Positions 8,832-18,092 of a stretch of DNA of 64,000 nt are shown here, one piece after another (position 1 is the stretch's first letter; each line of letters starts with the position of its first letter). A program made the translations under genes and the position numbers. The DNA comes from Photobacterium pectinilyticum (GTDB lineage Bacteria > Pseudomonadota > Gammaproteobacteria > Enterobacterales > Vibrionaceae): NCBI RefSeq assembly GCF_024357955.1, contig NZ_JANEYT010000018.1, positions 1 to 64,000 of the forward strand, written 5' to 3'. A model generated the notes under the pieces. That model did no database searches and was not told where the DNA came from. It saw only the letters and a program-made list of their open reading frames with translations.

Positions 8832-10550
8832 ATGTATCCAGTAAACGAAGTGTCTAGCATACCAGTTGCAGTTATTAATCCTCTTAAAATTTACGGTAAC
8901 ACCCGTAAAAGCCGCCCTACAGCCGATTTTGAAGCAATTAAGAAAGATATAGCGGATAAAGGTATTCTCCAGAACTTGGTTGTTCGTGTTGTTGATGATA
9001 ACGTTGAATTAATCAGTGGGTATGGTCGCCTTGATGCTGCTAAAGAGTTAAAAATTGAAAACGTACTGTGTTTAAATAAAGGTGCTATATCCGATAAAGA
9101 AGCTCTAGAAATTCAGCTCAGTGAAAACATTAACCGTTCATCATTAACTATTGGCGATAAAATTAACCTATCAATCCAATACTTATCGTTAACTGATGGT
9201 GACTACGGTACAGCAGCATCAAAACTTGGTTTCTCAGAAAACCTATTTCGTGAATACCTGCAAATGTCGAAAGGCTCACCAGAGTTACTTGATGCTCTTG
9301 ATAAGCCTGAATCACCGATTAAAAAGGGACATGTTCTAATCCTAAGTAAGTTTGATAAAGCAATTCAAAATAAGACACTGGAAAACATTGTTGCTAATCC
9401 TACTCAATATACCGTTGCGCACCTAAAAACTCAGGCCGAAAAATTTCAACTCCCATTATCAAACGCCAAGTTTGATAAAGATGAGTGTACCTATTGTCCT
9501 CACAATACTTGTCAACAGTTTACTGCATTCGGTGACAATGAAGATGAGAAGTGCGCTAAATCAAGCTGTTATTTTGATAAATCTCAGCAATGGCTACAAT
9601 CGCGCTTGCCTGTCCTTCAAGAGAAATTTCCACTCGTATTAACAACCGAGCAAAAAGCTATTGCTGATACACGCAAGATTGATATACAGGTATTAGGGGA
9701 AGAACAAGTAAATAGTGGCTGTGTGTCTTGCGAGCATAATGCAGCACTGGTTTCCACGAATTTTGACACTTTTGGGATGGTTCAACCTAGCCTGTGTACG
9801 AACCTCGAATGTTACAACCAGTGTGTAGCACGATTGGCAGACCCCGAGGGTAACGATCAGGTAGAAAACAACTTAGATCCAAATGTTGGCCTAGATCTGG
9901 ACTCCGACAATCAAACATCTAATGATGAAGATGAAGTCGCTACAACAGCAGCTCCATTAACAAAAAAAGTCAGTTGTACATATAGTAAAAAGCTAACCGA
10001 GCAATTTGCACAAGAAATTCAGTCTATTGTTACACCGACTATTCTTGAGCAAACGAGTTTTAATATGGCTATTGTGATTAAAGCTTTATCAGATCAACTT
10101 GCCACTAAGCACAAGACCAACAAAACAATCGCTGAATTGTCACAACTAGATGCCAAAGAACTTAACGGTATGATGGGGGCAATGCTGTCTGCTTTTGTGA
10201 AGCAAGAACCAAACAGTAACACAAGTGGCTTTGATGCTAACTACCAAATCCGATCCGCAGCACTGAACCATAGCAATGCCAACTCCGCTATTTTTGAAAA
10301 GGCCATTAGAGAATGGAAACCTTCAACCAAAAATCTGACCTTGCACACTATCGATCAGTTAGTACAGTTAGCCACAGATTCAGGGCTAGCAGAACACTAC
10401 AATCAGCATAACGACCAAACCTTTGCGGTGGCCGCTGGTAAGTTGAACAAGAAAGACTTGGTCGATTTCATCATGAAAGTTGATTTCGATTGGTCACATT
10501 TTGCACCAGACCACTTCAAGAAAATGCTTACCCAACCATCAGTGAAATAA
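8832..10550 (+). CDS. PRTRC-type ParB family protein
   Basis: This 572-residue protein carries a ParB/Srx-like N-terminal domain: the IADKGILQNLVV strand-helix, SGYGRLDAAKEL, and SENINRSSLT, which matches the ENxxR-type nucleotide-binding motif. A helix-turn-helix-like region follows (GTAASKLGFSENLFREYL). Residues about 218-255 and 295-335 hold two cysteine-rich clusters (CTYCPHNTC, CVSCEHN, CTNLECYNQC) that could bind metal. An acidic linker and a C-terminal domain complete it. There is no adjacent ParA, which is usual for ParB of the PRTRC cassette; the cassette's other genes are at 38-45 kb with the same promoter. ATG 8832 is preceded by GGAG. Confidence 0.75.
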   Translation: MYPVNEVSSIPVAVINPLKIYGNTRKSRPTADFEAIKKDIADKGILQNLVVRVVDDNVELISGYGRLDAAKELKIENVLCLNKGAISDKEALEIQLSENINRSSLTIGDKINLSIQYLSLTDGDYGTAASKLGFSENLFREYLQMSKGSPELLDALDKPESPIKKGHVLILSKFDKAIQNKTLENIVANPTQYTVAHLKTQAEKFQLPLSNAKFDKDECTYCPHNTCQQFTAFGDNEDEKCAKSSCYFDKSQQWLQSRLPVLQEKFPLVLTTEQKAIADTRKIDIQVLGEEQVNSGCVSCEHNAALVSTNFDTFGMVQPSLCTNLECYNQCVARLADPEGNDQVENNLDPNVGLDLDSDNQTSNDEDEVATTAAPLTKKVSCTYSKKLTEQFAQEIQSIVTPTILEQTSFNMAIVIKALSDQLATKHKTNKTIAELSQLDAKELNGMMGAMLSAFVKQEPNSNTSGFDANYQIRSAALNHSNANSAIFEKAIREWKPSTKNLTLHTIDQLVQLATDSGLAEHYNQHNDQTFAVAAGKLNKKDLVDFIMKVDFDWSHFAPDHFKKMLTQPSVK

Positions 10551-10566
10551 AGATCGTGATAATGAT

Positions 10567-10590
10567 CAAGCCCGTACCAGACGGGCTTGT
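10567..10590 (+). terminator. Rho-independent terminator after parB
   Basis: AAGCCCGT and ACGGGCTT pair around a short loop and are followed by GTTGTTTT. It lies 16 nt after the ParB stop. Confidence 0.7.
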
Positions 10591-10650
10591 TGTTTTGATT
10601 TACTAACGATATGATTCAAATCCCTTTTCAATCTGATTTTCCGCCTACGG

Positions 10651-10687
10651 GTACACCTTACGTCACTGTTCAGGTGTTTTTTTGTTA
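10651..10687 (+). terminator. Second terminator-like hairpin
   Basis: ACACCT and AGGTGT pair around an 18-nt loop and are followed by seven T. It probably insulates the replication region from the PRTRC ParB gene. Confidence 0.4.
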
Positions 10688-10741
10688 CCACTAGGTTTAC
10701 CTATAATACCACACCAAAAATTGCCTAATCTTTTCTCTTGC

Positions 10742-10782
10742 TGCCAAAAAATGTGGTATTTTTAACGTAAAATTTCGATATA
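10742..10782 (+). repeat. 40-bp operator-like repeat, copy 1
   Basis: TGCCAAAAAATGT, then TATTTTTAACGTAAA, ending in GATATA. Copy 2 (10830-10870) differs at only a few bases. The DNA overlapping the rep start codon (12821-12856) shares TTTAAACGTAAATTT and GATAT. This suggests binding sites for the initiator. Confidence 0.55.
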
Positions 10783-10829
10783 AAGATCGTGCCAACTATT
10801 TTAATCACAGTTTTCAACCCTACTTTTGC

Positions 10830-10870
10830 TGCCAAAAAATGTTGTATTTTTAACGTAAATTCCAGATATA
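10830..10870 (+). repeat. 40-bp operator-like repeat, copy 2
   Basis: This is a near-identical copy of 10742-10782, 88 bp downstream in direct orientation. CTGCCAAAAA at its left edge is found inverted (TTTTTGGCAG) just before the rep gene. Confidence 0.55.
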
Positions 10871-11053
10871 GATTTGTGGTACAATTTATAAAAAGTCTAC
10901 TCAAGGTATTGATTTAATTGGTTTATGTCAGAGCCAATCTTTCATATAGTTTTGGGATAATCAACAAAGTTCACATTTTTAAAAACTCATGTGGCACTAT
11001 CGGTAAAGCATTGATTCACTGTAGTAATATAGTGAAAATTCAAAAGATACTCT

Positions 11054-11102
11054 GTGGTAAGATAGCGACCAGAAGAAAAAATAAGCGTGGTAAGATAGCG
11101 AC
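11054..11102 (+). repeat. Pair of 16-bp direct repeats
   Basis: GTGGTAAGATAGCGAC occurs at 11054-11069 and 11087-11102, exactly 33 bp apart, or about three helical turns. The role is unknown. The 75-codon frame across this stretch is not convincing. Confidence 0.5.
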
Positions 11103-11180
11103 ACTAGAAGTCTTACTTTATCTTTTTCTCAAAGAACGAATTTAGCCTTTACTCATTATGGCACTCGGCATACAGACACT

Positions 11181-11943
11181 TTAACGTTGGCATCACAGGC
11201 TCTCCCCCTTTCCTATCAACAAGTTTAGCGTTGGCATTACAGCTATAAGTCCCGCCAGACCAGCCCGTTTAACGTTGGCACTACAGGTATTTCCCTGTCA
11301 GATCAGGGACTTTAGCGTTGGCAGTACAGGTATAACCCTATCAGATCAGGGGCTTTAGCGTTGGCATTACAGGTATTGCCCGATCAGAGCAGGGGCTTTA
11401 GCGTTGGCATTACAGATATAGGCACGGTCAGATCAGGTACTTTAGCGTTGGCATTACAGCTATTTGTCCCGCCAAGCCAGCTCGTTTAGCGTTGGCATTA
11501 CAGCTATTTGTACCGTCAGGCCAGCCCGTTTAACGTTGGCATTGCAGCGATTAGTCCCGCCAAGCTAGTTCGTTTAGCGTTGTCATTACAGCTATTTGTC
11601 CCGCTAGGCCAACCCGTTTAACGTTGGCATTGCAGCGATTAGTCCCGCCAAGCCAGTTCGTATAGTGTTGGCATTGCAGCGATTAGTCCCGCTAGACCAG
11701 ATCGTTTAGCGTTGGCATTACAGCTATATGTCCCGCCAAGCCGGTTCGTTTAGCGTTGGCATTACAGTTCATTCTCTCGCTAGGCCAGCCCGTTTATCGT
11801 TGGCATTGCAGCTATTAGTCCCGCCAAGCCAGCCCGTTTAACGTTGGCATTGCAACTATTAGTCCCGTCAAGTCAGCTCGTTTAGCGTTGGTATTACAGC
11901 TAATGGCAGTGGCCGAGCAGAAACTTAAACGTTGGTATCGCAG
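11181..11943 (+). repeat. Eighteen-copy 43-44 bp tandem array (centromere or inc locus)
   Basis: A conserved 19-bp core, (T)TTA(G/A)CGTTGGCATTACAG, recurs at 11181, 11224, 11268, 11311, 11354, 11397, 11441, 11485, 11529, 11573, 11617, 11661, 11705, 11749, 11793, 11837, 11881 and about 11925. The period is 43-44 bp, close to four helical turns. The DNA between cores is also related (GTCCCGCCAAGCCAG), so this is not a CRISPR array. The F plasmid centromere sopC is a tandem array of 43-bp units, which makes a parS role attractive. An initiator-titrating incompatibility locus is the alternative. Confidence 0.75.
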
Positions 11944-12504
11944 GTATTGTCTCCTCTCCAGGCGTCCATTTGAGCGTTTAATAACATTTATTGTCTTAAG
12001 GTCAACACGCAACCTAGTAAATAGTCACCTGTATAAGGCCAAAAACAAAGGCATGTAGGTCTGAGCGCACAAGATGGTATCAAGTATTCAGAAGGTACCA
12101 GGATGTCGGATGTGAAGTGCTCTGAAAGAGATGAGCTTTCCACTTCCCTGTTCAAAGAGATTTTCCCTCTATATATAGATAACTTTGTAAAGGAGTCTTA
12201 GCGTACCTACGGACAAGCATTACTGCCCGACTAAATCAGCTGTGTTAAGACCGTTCTATTACAACAATTGATAGTGAGCATGTAGTGCAAGGCTGTCATA
12301 TAACATCGTTTATCTTTACACCATATGAGCATGGTGACATATAAAGTCAAAATATAGAGTGTTTATAAGGGCATTTTTACTACGACTTATGCCGATATGG
12401 ACAAATAAAGAGTCGTTTATTAACTTTTTATTGCAGACGCTCAATAAATAACCATTAAAAACATCAATTTTGTGTATAAGTCTGTGTAAAACCTGTTATC
12501 CAAC
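11944..12504. other. Non-coding DNA between repeat array and iterons
   Basis: No gene or clear signal was recognised. TTATCCAAC at about 12496 resembles a DnaA box with mismatches at its end. Confidence 0.3.
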
Positions 12505-12613
12505 CTTGATCATTCTTCGGTAAATATTATGATCATCTTTCCGGAATCATGATGATCATCTTTCCGGTACAAACTTGATCATTCTTTCAGGGTTAACTTG
12601 ATCATTCTTCCGC
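12505..12613 (+). repeat. Five GATC-containing replication iterons
   Basis: (C/A)TTGATCATTCTTCCGG-type units begin at 12505, 12529, 12552, 12574 and 12597, at 22-24 bp spacing in direct orientation. Each holds TGATCA, a Dam methylation site. They sit 240 bp before the initiator gene. RctB of Vibrio chromosome 2 binds GATC-containing iterons in methylated form, which fits the initiator encoded next door. Confidence 0.75.
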
Positions 12614-12639
12614 AAGTCAAGCAGATGACCGCTCGGTTC

Positions 12640-12853
12640 GTTTCAGACAAAAAATCTGAAAAAACAATACGTTAAACGATTAGGGTTCAAAAAAAAAGTC
12701 AATCAGATCATAGGATCAGATCAACAAAAAAATCATTTTGATCAGAAATTTATAAAGATCTCATCAACAAAAAAATCCTAATTTTTGGTGTTTTTCGATC
12801 AAAAACTCTGCTAAGATTTTTGGCAGAATGTAATTTAAACGTAAATTTGCGAT
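12640..12853 (+). other. AT-rich origin segment of replicon 1
   Basis: This very AT-rich stretch has several GATC sites and two direct copies of ATCAACAAAAAAATC (12720-12734 and 12763-12777). Its position between iterons and rep fits a DNA unwinding element plus the rep promoter. No start site can be assigned from sequence alone. Confidence 0.5.
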
Positions 12854-14881
12854 ATGACTGATTTAACGCACCGTTATACAACTCCCATATTTTCTATAAA
12901 CGAGAGTTCTAAGAAAACGCTTGTTGAGTTGTTACGTTTCGTTAAACCAACATCTGTAAATAATAAGATGCTGAATGCTTGTATTAGCTTATATAACTAT
13001 TTTCAAAATAATGAAAATCGTAACATAGAGCTAAAAGACATTTTGGATGATGAAGGTATACAGGTATCTGACAGATCAGCGAAAAGGTTTATACAAGAAT
13101 ATGTTAAACGAGGTATTTTTATAGAAGAGCCTGCTGATAAGGCTCAGTATAATATCTCCACAACTAAAACACGGCTTATAACTGTCAAGTCGATCACTGA
13201 TCTTGGTGATCTAGAACAGTTACTGAATGACGAACTACCTAAGCCGAAGAAACTTGTTGGTAGAGCCAGCAAGAAACACGCTAAAGAGCAATTTAACAAA
13301 ATAAACGTCTACGAACCCACGCAAAAACTGAAAGTTTCTGCGTCAACAATGCTTAACGCCATCCAAAATTCACTATCCGGCCTCGTTGTGCCAGGAAAAG
13401 AGATTCGTGGCCGAAAGGAGTGCAACAGAAAGGAAAGTGGAGCCGTAGATTTTTGTGTATCCGTATATGGTGTGACAAATGAATATGATGCTCACATCAA
13501 CAAAATCATGATGACGCTCACTCATGAGTATATGCATCAGCGAAAACTGGAAGGTAATCTTCCAGAGGATTTGAATGAGTTGGTAATTCCAATCTATATC
13601 TCGCAGATTGTTGAAAGACTGGGCTTAAGCGGCTCCGGACCAGAACGGGAAGCAATATCTCGATCCATAATCAGAAATTGCTCCACTACACTCACACTCC
13701 GTAATGCTAACGAATATCTTGGTATTAAAAACGTCACAGGTAACCCCGAGGTCGATGGATTTAAACTGATCGATCAGTATAAATTTATATCAAGCCGGGA
13801 AGAGCGCAATGTTGATGGCAATAAACAGTTCGAATATAGAGCACCTCCATCACAAAATAACTCTAGCGCCCAATATTTAAACAAACAACTTGAGCGTGAT
13901 TTTAACGATGTACTGCCTTTTTCCGCTGTTGCAATAACTTGGCACAGAAAGGTCATGAGACATATAGCCCAACTCCAGCACTTTCAATCTGTAAATAAAC
14001 TCATTTTTCAGTTGGCTCCTTCAATAGCAAACCTATATTCTTTGCTGCTTGAGGATTACAGCCTAGAAAGGAAACAATTTACAGATGATAATGAGGTTAT
14101 GACCTGCACAATAATGGATATTGGTAAATCTCTATGGCCATATGAAGATGAAAATGACCAGAAGAAATTGACTCATAAGTTATTGAAAACTATCATTGCT
14201 TTGGAAACAAACGCTAAACCATCTTTGCAAGGTTTTTGCGAAAAGGTTGATGAAGAAGGGGATTCAGCAACCTTTAACTTAGAACTTATGGGCTTTTCCA
14301 TAGAGTTGTTTGTGCCTTATGCCAAACAGATGAGGAGGATTTCTAATCTCTCATCTCAGCTTTTTATCAGGGTTGATAACAAAAAATTACTCGAGTTCGC
14401 TGAGGCTCTAGAGCATTCTGAAAGTAGTAAAGCCCCTTCAGTGCCAAGTCCGTTCTATCAAAACTCAATGAAGCGCGAAACGCACCTTCCCGTTTCTATC
14501 AAAAAAATGGAAGAAAAAATAATAATAGACCACAAGTCTTATTATTATATCTATGAGCATCGTGGTGGAAAATTCAGATTTATTTTATCTCAGTACACGG
14601 AAGAAAAAGATATTGCCATTATGTGCGCTGAAATGGCTAATGAAACCGGCTATAGTCATACTTCGATTGAAATGATGCTGGAAAAGCATAGGTCGAGAAA
14701 GTCTCTCATCGACGGTCTGACGATTGAACGAGTACGTGAAGTGAGTGAAGAAGGTTTTACTGCCGCTCAAATCATTGAAATTTCGACCGCAAAAGGGCTT
14801 CACCGGGTGAAAGCAGCGATAATCGAAGACGCGATATTAGGTGCCGCTCAGTTGCGAAAAGCCCTAGAAAAGAGAAAATGA
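12854..14881 (+). CDS. RctB-like plasmid replication initiator
   Basis: This 675-residue protein resembles RctB, initiator of Vibrio chromosome 2, in length (RctB is about 658 residues) and in local motifs. One example is LGLSGSGPEREAISRSIIR near residues 256-274, against the RctB region containing SGPARDSIRDSI. The N-terminal third looks like winged-helix DNA-binding domains. The C-terminus is basic (AAQLRKALEKRK). The context supports the call: GATC iterons and AT-rich DNA upstream, and parA-parB downstream. The ATG lies inside an operator-like repeat, suggesting autoregulation. Similarity is from memory, so the family is likely but not proven. Confidence 0.75.
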   Translation: MTDLTHRYTTPIFSINESSKKTLVELLRFVKPTSVNNKMLNACISLYNYFQNNENRNIELKDILDDEGIQVSDRSAKRFIQEYVKRGIFIEEPADKAQYNISTTKTRLITVKSITDLGDLEQLLNDELPKPKKLVGRASKKHAKEQFNKINVYEPTQKLKVSASTMLNAIQNSLSGLVVPGKEIRGRKECNRKESGAVDFCVSVYGVTNEYDAHINKIMMTLTHEYMHQRKLEGNLPEDLNELVIPIYISQIVERLGLSGSGPEREAISRSIIRNCSTTLTLRNANEYLGIKNVTGNPEVDGFKLIDQYKFISSREERNVDGNKQFEYRAPPSQNNSSAQYLNKQLERDFNDVLPFSAVAITWHRKVMRHIAQLQHFQSVNKLIFQLAPSIANLYSLLLEDYSLERKQFTDDNEVMTCTIMDIGKSLWPYEDENDQKKLTHKLLKTIIALETNAKPSLQGFCEKVDEEGDSATFNLELMGFSIELFVPYAKQMRRISNLSSQLFIRVDNKKLLEFAEALEHSESSKAPSVPSPFYQNSMKRETHLPVSIKKMEEKIIIDHKSYYYIYEHRGGKFRFILSQYTEEKDIAIMCAEMANETGYSHTSIEMMLEKHRSRKSLIDGLTIERVREVSEEGFTAAQIIEISTAKGLHRVKAAIIEDAILGAAQLRKALEKRK

Positions 14882-14889
14882 TTTAGTTT

Positions 14890-14919
14890 GGTAGGGCAGC
14901 TATGCTGAGCTGCCCTACC
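14890..14919. terminator. Perfect 11-bp hairpin between converging genes
   Basis: GGTAGGGCAGC and GCTGCCCTACC pair around an 8-nt loop just after the rep stop. It could terminate rep and the small minus-strand gene on its other side. No T-run is present. Confidence 0.5.
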
Positions 14920-14929
14920 CTCCTCCCCG

Positions 14930-15070
14930 TCAGAGCTTCCTTAGCTCAGAAAGAAAGACGCCAAATTCGCTCATTTTCATAGCTTTAAACCTGAATTTTT
15001 TTCCCGAGCGCAGGCATTTTGCCAGTTGTTTTGCGTATTGTGTTATTATTTCAGTTTGGGTTGGGGTCAT
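14930..15070 (-). CDS. Small basic protein, 46 residues
   Basis: ATG at 15070 is preceded by AAGGAGC at good spacing, and the frame runs 46 codons to TGA. The product (starts MTPTQTEIIT) is basic in its middle (CLRSGKKFRFKAMKM). The function is unknown. It lies between rep and parA on the opposite strand, so a regulatory role in replicon 1 is conceivable. A clear ribosome binding site is the main support. Confidence 0.4.
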   Translation of the reverse strand: MTPTQTEIITQYAKQLAKCLRSGKKFRFKAMKMSEFGVFLSELRKL

Positions 15071-15135
15071 CGCAAATAGCTCCTTGACTCAATAAGGCAT
15101 CAGAAATTGCAGTTTCTTAAATGCCAATAAAATAG

Positions 15136-15176
15136 AAAGCCGGTTTGGAGTTGCAGCTCTCAAGCCGGCTTTTTTT
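15136..15176 (+). terminator. Strong rho-independent terminator
   Basis: AAAGCCGG and CCGGCTTT, extended by TTG/CAA, form a strong stem followed by seven T. It insulates parA from the rep region. Confidence 0.7.
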
Positions 15177-15341
15177 GTGCACTTTTCAAGCATTATTATT
15201 TAAGCATCATTTCAATGAGTAAACAACACTTTTTAACCTCAAAGTCAAAAAAGTGAAGTTCACGCTAGTTTTTTGTTGTTCTGCAGAAAGATTAAGGTTA
15301 GTATTCTTACATACTCATAAAAAGCTTACAGGATCAGTGCC

Positions 15342-16580
15342 ATGGATTATGATCAAATAGTAGCGCTTGGTGAACGAGCTGCTGAGGCTCGGGAAAATCG
15401 CTCTTATATCCAAGTCGAAGCGAAAAGTGATGCAGAAACTAAGGTCTACTCAAAAAGAGAACTGCATACAATTTTGAAAATGATGCACGTCAGAATTGGT
15501 GAGAAAAACCTTACGGCGAAAATTGAAGAAATTGCTGCTGAAAAAGACCGAGAATTTGAGCGTGTAGGTAAAAACAATCAATACAAATTCACATTCGATG
15601 ACGTCCTGTTTATCGCTGCTGAGATGGGGGTACCTCGCTACTCTGACCATGGCAGAAAAGCGTTTAAGCTTATTTTGGAAAATTTGAAAGGCGGCGTTGG
15701 CAAAAGCTTGAGCACAATCATGTTTGTTGATGGTATTACTCTACTCGATAGATATATGATGTTACGCCATCGTGTTTTGATTGTTGATCTTGATCCACAA
15801 GCAACTACTACTCAACATTATCTACCTGGCTATGATATTAAAGAGGGTGATATCACGTCTCTGACTGCCATGGCTATGCCAGATATTACACGTGAAATGC
15901 TTATAAACTCTGGACTCGGCATCAAAAAAACCTCTAACCCTCAGGTAGACATTCTACCTTGTGGTACAGCAGATGGCTTCCTAGCTGACGATATAGATGA
16001 CCCTGAAATTTGTGATGGTTCAAAATATTTTAACCTATTACAGGAACGAATTACTGATCTTGTTGAGTACGATTATGACATCATTTTGTTTGATGCCGGG
16101 CCCCACATGGATAAAGTGATGAAAAATTGCATTGCTGCAACAGATGCAATTATGGTTCCAGTACCGCCAACTTTTTTCAATTTTGATTCATCCGTTAGAT
16201 TCATTGAACGCCTACCAGAGGTTATCGAAGAACTTATTGAGGAAGGCTATAATCCAGCAAAACTTTCTTTTATCGGTGCATATATTTCAAAAGATCTGAA
16301 AACAGTCAACAGACGGAATAAGCATGATTCTGATATTTACGAAGGTGCGATGAATGAACTTAATGATGTTTTTGGTCATCAGTATGTTTTAAAGCGAACT
16401 TTGCCGGCAGAGACGGCCTATGAAAGATGTGCCGAGGATTCTGGTACCGTCTTTAGCATCAATAAAAAGACTTATGATGGTGACGTCAAACCATTCAATC
16501 GTGCCTATACAGCGGCTGAAGAATGGGTTAAAGAGCTTTACGAAATGGTTGTCGCTTACCACAAAAGAAGAGATCAGTAA
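15342..16580 (+). CDS. parA: Type Ia partition ATPase ParA (replicon 1)
   Basis: This 412-residue Walker-type ATPase moves plasmid copies apart together with ParB. The N-terminal 100 residues precede the ATPase domain and probably form the DNA-binding region used for autorepression, typical of type Ia ParA (P1, F SopA). The deviant Walker A is KGGVGKS near residue 117, Walker A' is VLIVDLDPQATTT, and Walker B is DIILFDAGPHMD. It is followed 2 nt later by parB, so the two form an operon. The first of the two par systems in the window, it belongs with the RctB-like replicon. Confidence 0.9.
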   Translation: MDYDQIVALGERAAEARENRSYIQVEAKSDAETKVYSKRELHTILKMMHVRIGEKNLTAKIEEIAAEKDREFERVGKNNQYKFTFDDVLFIAAEMGVPRYSDHGRKAFKLILENLKGGVGKSLSTIMFVDGITLLDRYMMLRHRVLIVDLDPQATTTQHYLPGYDIKEGDITSLTAMAMPDITREMLINSGLGIKKTSNPQVDILPCGTADGFLADDIDDPEICDGSKYFNLLQERITDLVEYDYDIILFDAGPHMDKVMKNCIAATDAIMVPVPPTFFNFDSSVRFIERLPEVIEELIEEGYNPAKLSFIGAYISKDLKTVNRRNKHDSDIYEGAMNELNDVFGHQYVLKRTLPAETAYERCAEDSGTVFSINKKTYDGDVKPFNRAYTAAEEWVKELYEMVVAYHKRRDQ

Positions 16581-16582
16581 TT

Positions 16583-17758
16583 ATGGCTAGAGATCGTAGT
16601 GCACTAAAAGCACGTGCATTAGCAGCAAAAAAAGCAGCAGAAGAGAAAGCAGCAGAAAATGGTCGTGAGAAACAGCTTTCTGAAACTTCTAAGCAGGATA
16701 ATGTTAATTCCGAATCAGGCTCTGTTTCGGATGCGTCTCAGCACAATACTCTAACCACTAATAGTATTGATAAGAGTGTAAACAAAGATAGTAATCCGTC
16801 TCGCTCACGCACAATCCAATTACCGAGCGGTAAAGAAGTTACGCTAATGCTGGTAACGTTGATCGGTAAAGCTGAGATTGAAGCTAAAACGAAAGTAGCG
16901 CCAAGCAATATCCGCAATAAGGACTGGCTGACAGAAGAGCGCCTCTCTGAGATGCTGGCCGACTTCCGCGAAGGTTATCAAATTCTTCCTGGTATCGCTT
17001 ATCGGGGTGAAGATGGTGTCGACTACGTCGTTGATGGGTCTACTCGACGCTGGTGTGCAATCGAAACCGACTCTTCGTACATTTATGAAAGATCAGATCA
17101 GGAACTAGATCTGGAAGATGCTGAATTTATTGTAAAAAAATCAGCATTACATAATGATTTCAGTGACTACGAGTGGGGGGCGTTTTATCTCAGTAAGATA
17201 GAGGAAACTGGCAAAAAACAAAAAGAAATTGCTTTGGAGTACAAAGTTAAAGAGTCAGATCTATCGAGATATATTAATCTAGTAAAAGTGGATGAGTCTA
17301 TCATCGATTTTATCCCCTACGTTGCAGTGTTAACGAAACAAGAAAGCCGTAACGTGATTGATTATTCAAAAACGCTGGCCAAGCTAAATGTAAATATCGA
17401 AGACTTTATCTTAAAGGTTCAAGAAGCTTCAGATGATGAAGTAAAAGCAGCCAAGGATCTATATTTAGCCAATTCTGCATTTTTAACTGCCTTCTCTGCT
17501 CAAATTGAGATCGAGAAAAAGCTTGCAAAGGCTCAACAAAAGCAAGGCCGCCCTGCAACAAAAAAACCTGAACCTCGTGTTATCCACGAAGATAAAAGCA
17601 AAAAATCCAAAGTGTTGATGGCTCAAGACCCTAAGAAACGTGAGACAAGTTTTGTATTGAAGCGGTGTGATAATGATGATGCGGAAGAGATTTATAAACT
17701 GATCGAGGCGTATTACTCAAAGAAAAAAGCTGTACATGATGCTGTTGATAGTGAGTAA
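16583..17758 (+). CDS. parB: Partition protein ParB (replicon 1)
   Basis: This 391-residue protein begins 2 nt after parA. A low-complexity Ala/Lys and Ser/Asn-rich leader of about 70 residues is followed by a ParB core with IAYRGEDGVDYVVDGSTRRWCAIE and a helix-turn-helix (KKQKEIALEYKVKESDLSRYINL). It is expected to bind the centromere of this replicon, perhaps the 44-bp array at 11.2-11.9 kb. A strong hairpin terminator follows. Confidence 0.85.
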   Translation: MARDRSALKARALAAKKAAEEKAAENGREKQLSETSKQDNVNSESGSVSDASQHNTLTTNSIDKSVNKDSNPSRSRTIQLPSGKEVTLMLVTLIGKAEIEAKTKVAPSNIRNKDWLTEERLSEMLADFREGYQILPGIAYRGEDGVDYVVDGSTRRWCAIETDSSYIYERSDQELDLEDAEFIVKKSALHNDFSDYEWGAFYLSKIEETGKKQKEIALEYKVKESDLSRYINLVKVDESIIDFIPYVAVLTKQESRNVIDYSKTLAKLNVNIEDFILKVQEASDDEVKAAKDLYLANSAFLTAFSAQIEIEKKLAKAQQKQGRPATKKPEPRVIHEDKSKKSKVLMAQDPKKRETSFVLKRCDNDDAEEIYKLIEAYYSKKKAVHDAVDSE

Positions 17759-17824
17759 AAAGAAGAGCTGAATTTGGTTGATTCATAAGGCGCTTAAAAG
17801 CGTTACTCCCACTTATATTGTTAA

Positions 17825-17849
17825 TTAACCGCCAGTATTTGGCGGTTAA
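17825..17849. terminator. Hairpin terminator after parB
   Basis: TTAACCGCCA and TGGCGGTTAA form a perfect 10-bp stem with a short loop, followed by ATTCATTTT. Confidence 0.6.
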
Positions 17850-17977
17850 TATTCATTTTACGCAAGTACCTGTACAAACTATCTCAAGTTTATTTAAGTC
17901 CTCCTTCAATGCTGGTTCCATCAAGTAATAGTTACCTTGCTTTAAACGCGCTTATGATATGATTTCCTGACATTCTT

Positions 17978-17994
17978 GTGACTACTCACCGCCC
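17978..17994 (-). mobile_element. Solitary IS right end (left boundary of replicon 2 segment)
   Basis: GTGACTACTCACCGCCC is the reverse complement of the right-end core of the TnpB element at 1357-1373. No tnpB is attached. An identical core in the same orientation stands at 24241, so the two are direct repeats flanking the second replicon. Confidence 0.65.
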
Positions 17995-18042
17995 TCATCT
18001 TATCTATAGCATTTATAGTTGAAGCGTTATAAATAAAGGTCT

Positions 18043-18071
18043 GGTACGTTATTTACTGTAAACAACGTACC
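18043..18071 (+). terminator. Inverted repeat, terminator-like
   Basis: GGTACGTT and AACGTACC form a perfect 8-bp stem around a 13-nt loop, followed by ATTTTTC. Confidence 0.4.
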
Positions 18072-18092
18072 ATTTTTCTATTTTGCGTAGAG

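Noticed and set aside
10918-11145. 75-codon plus-strand gene
   Set aside because: It starts with TTG without a ribosome binding site, contains direct repeats, and lies in the origin region.
11181-11943. CRISPR array
   Set aside because: The segments between the conserved cores are themselves related and the period drifts between 43 and 44 bp. No cas genes are present.
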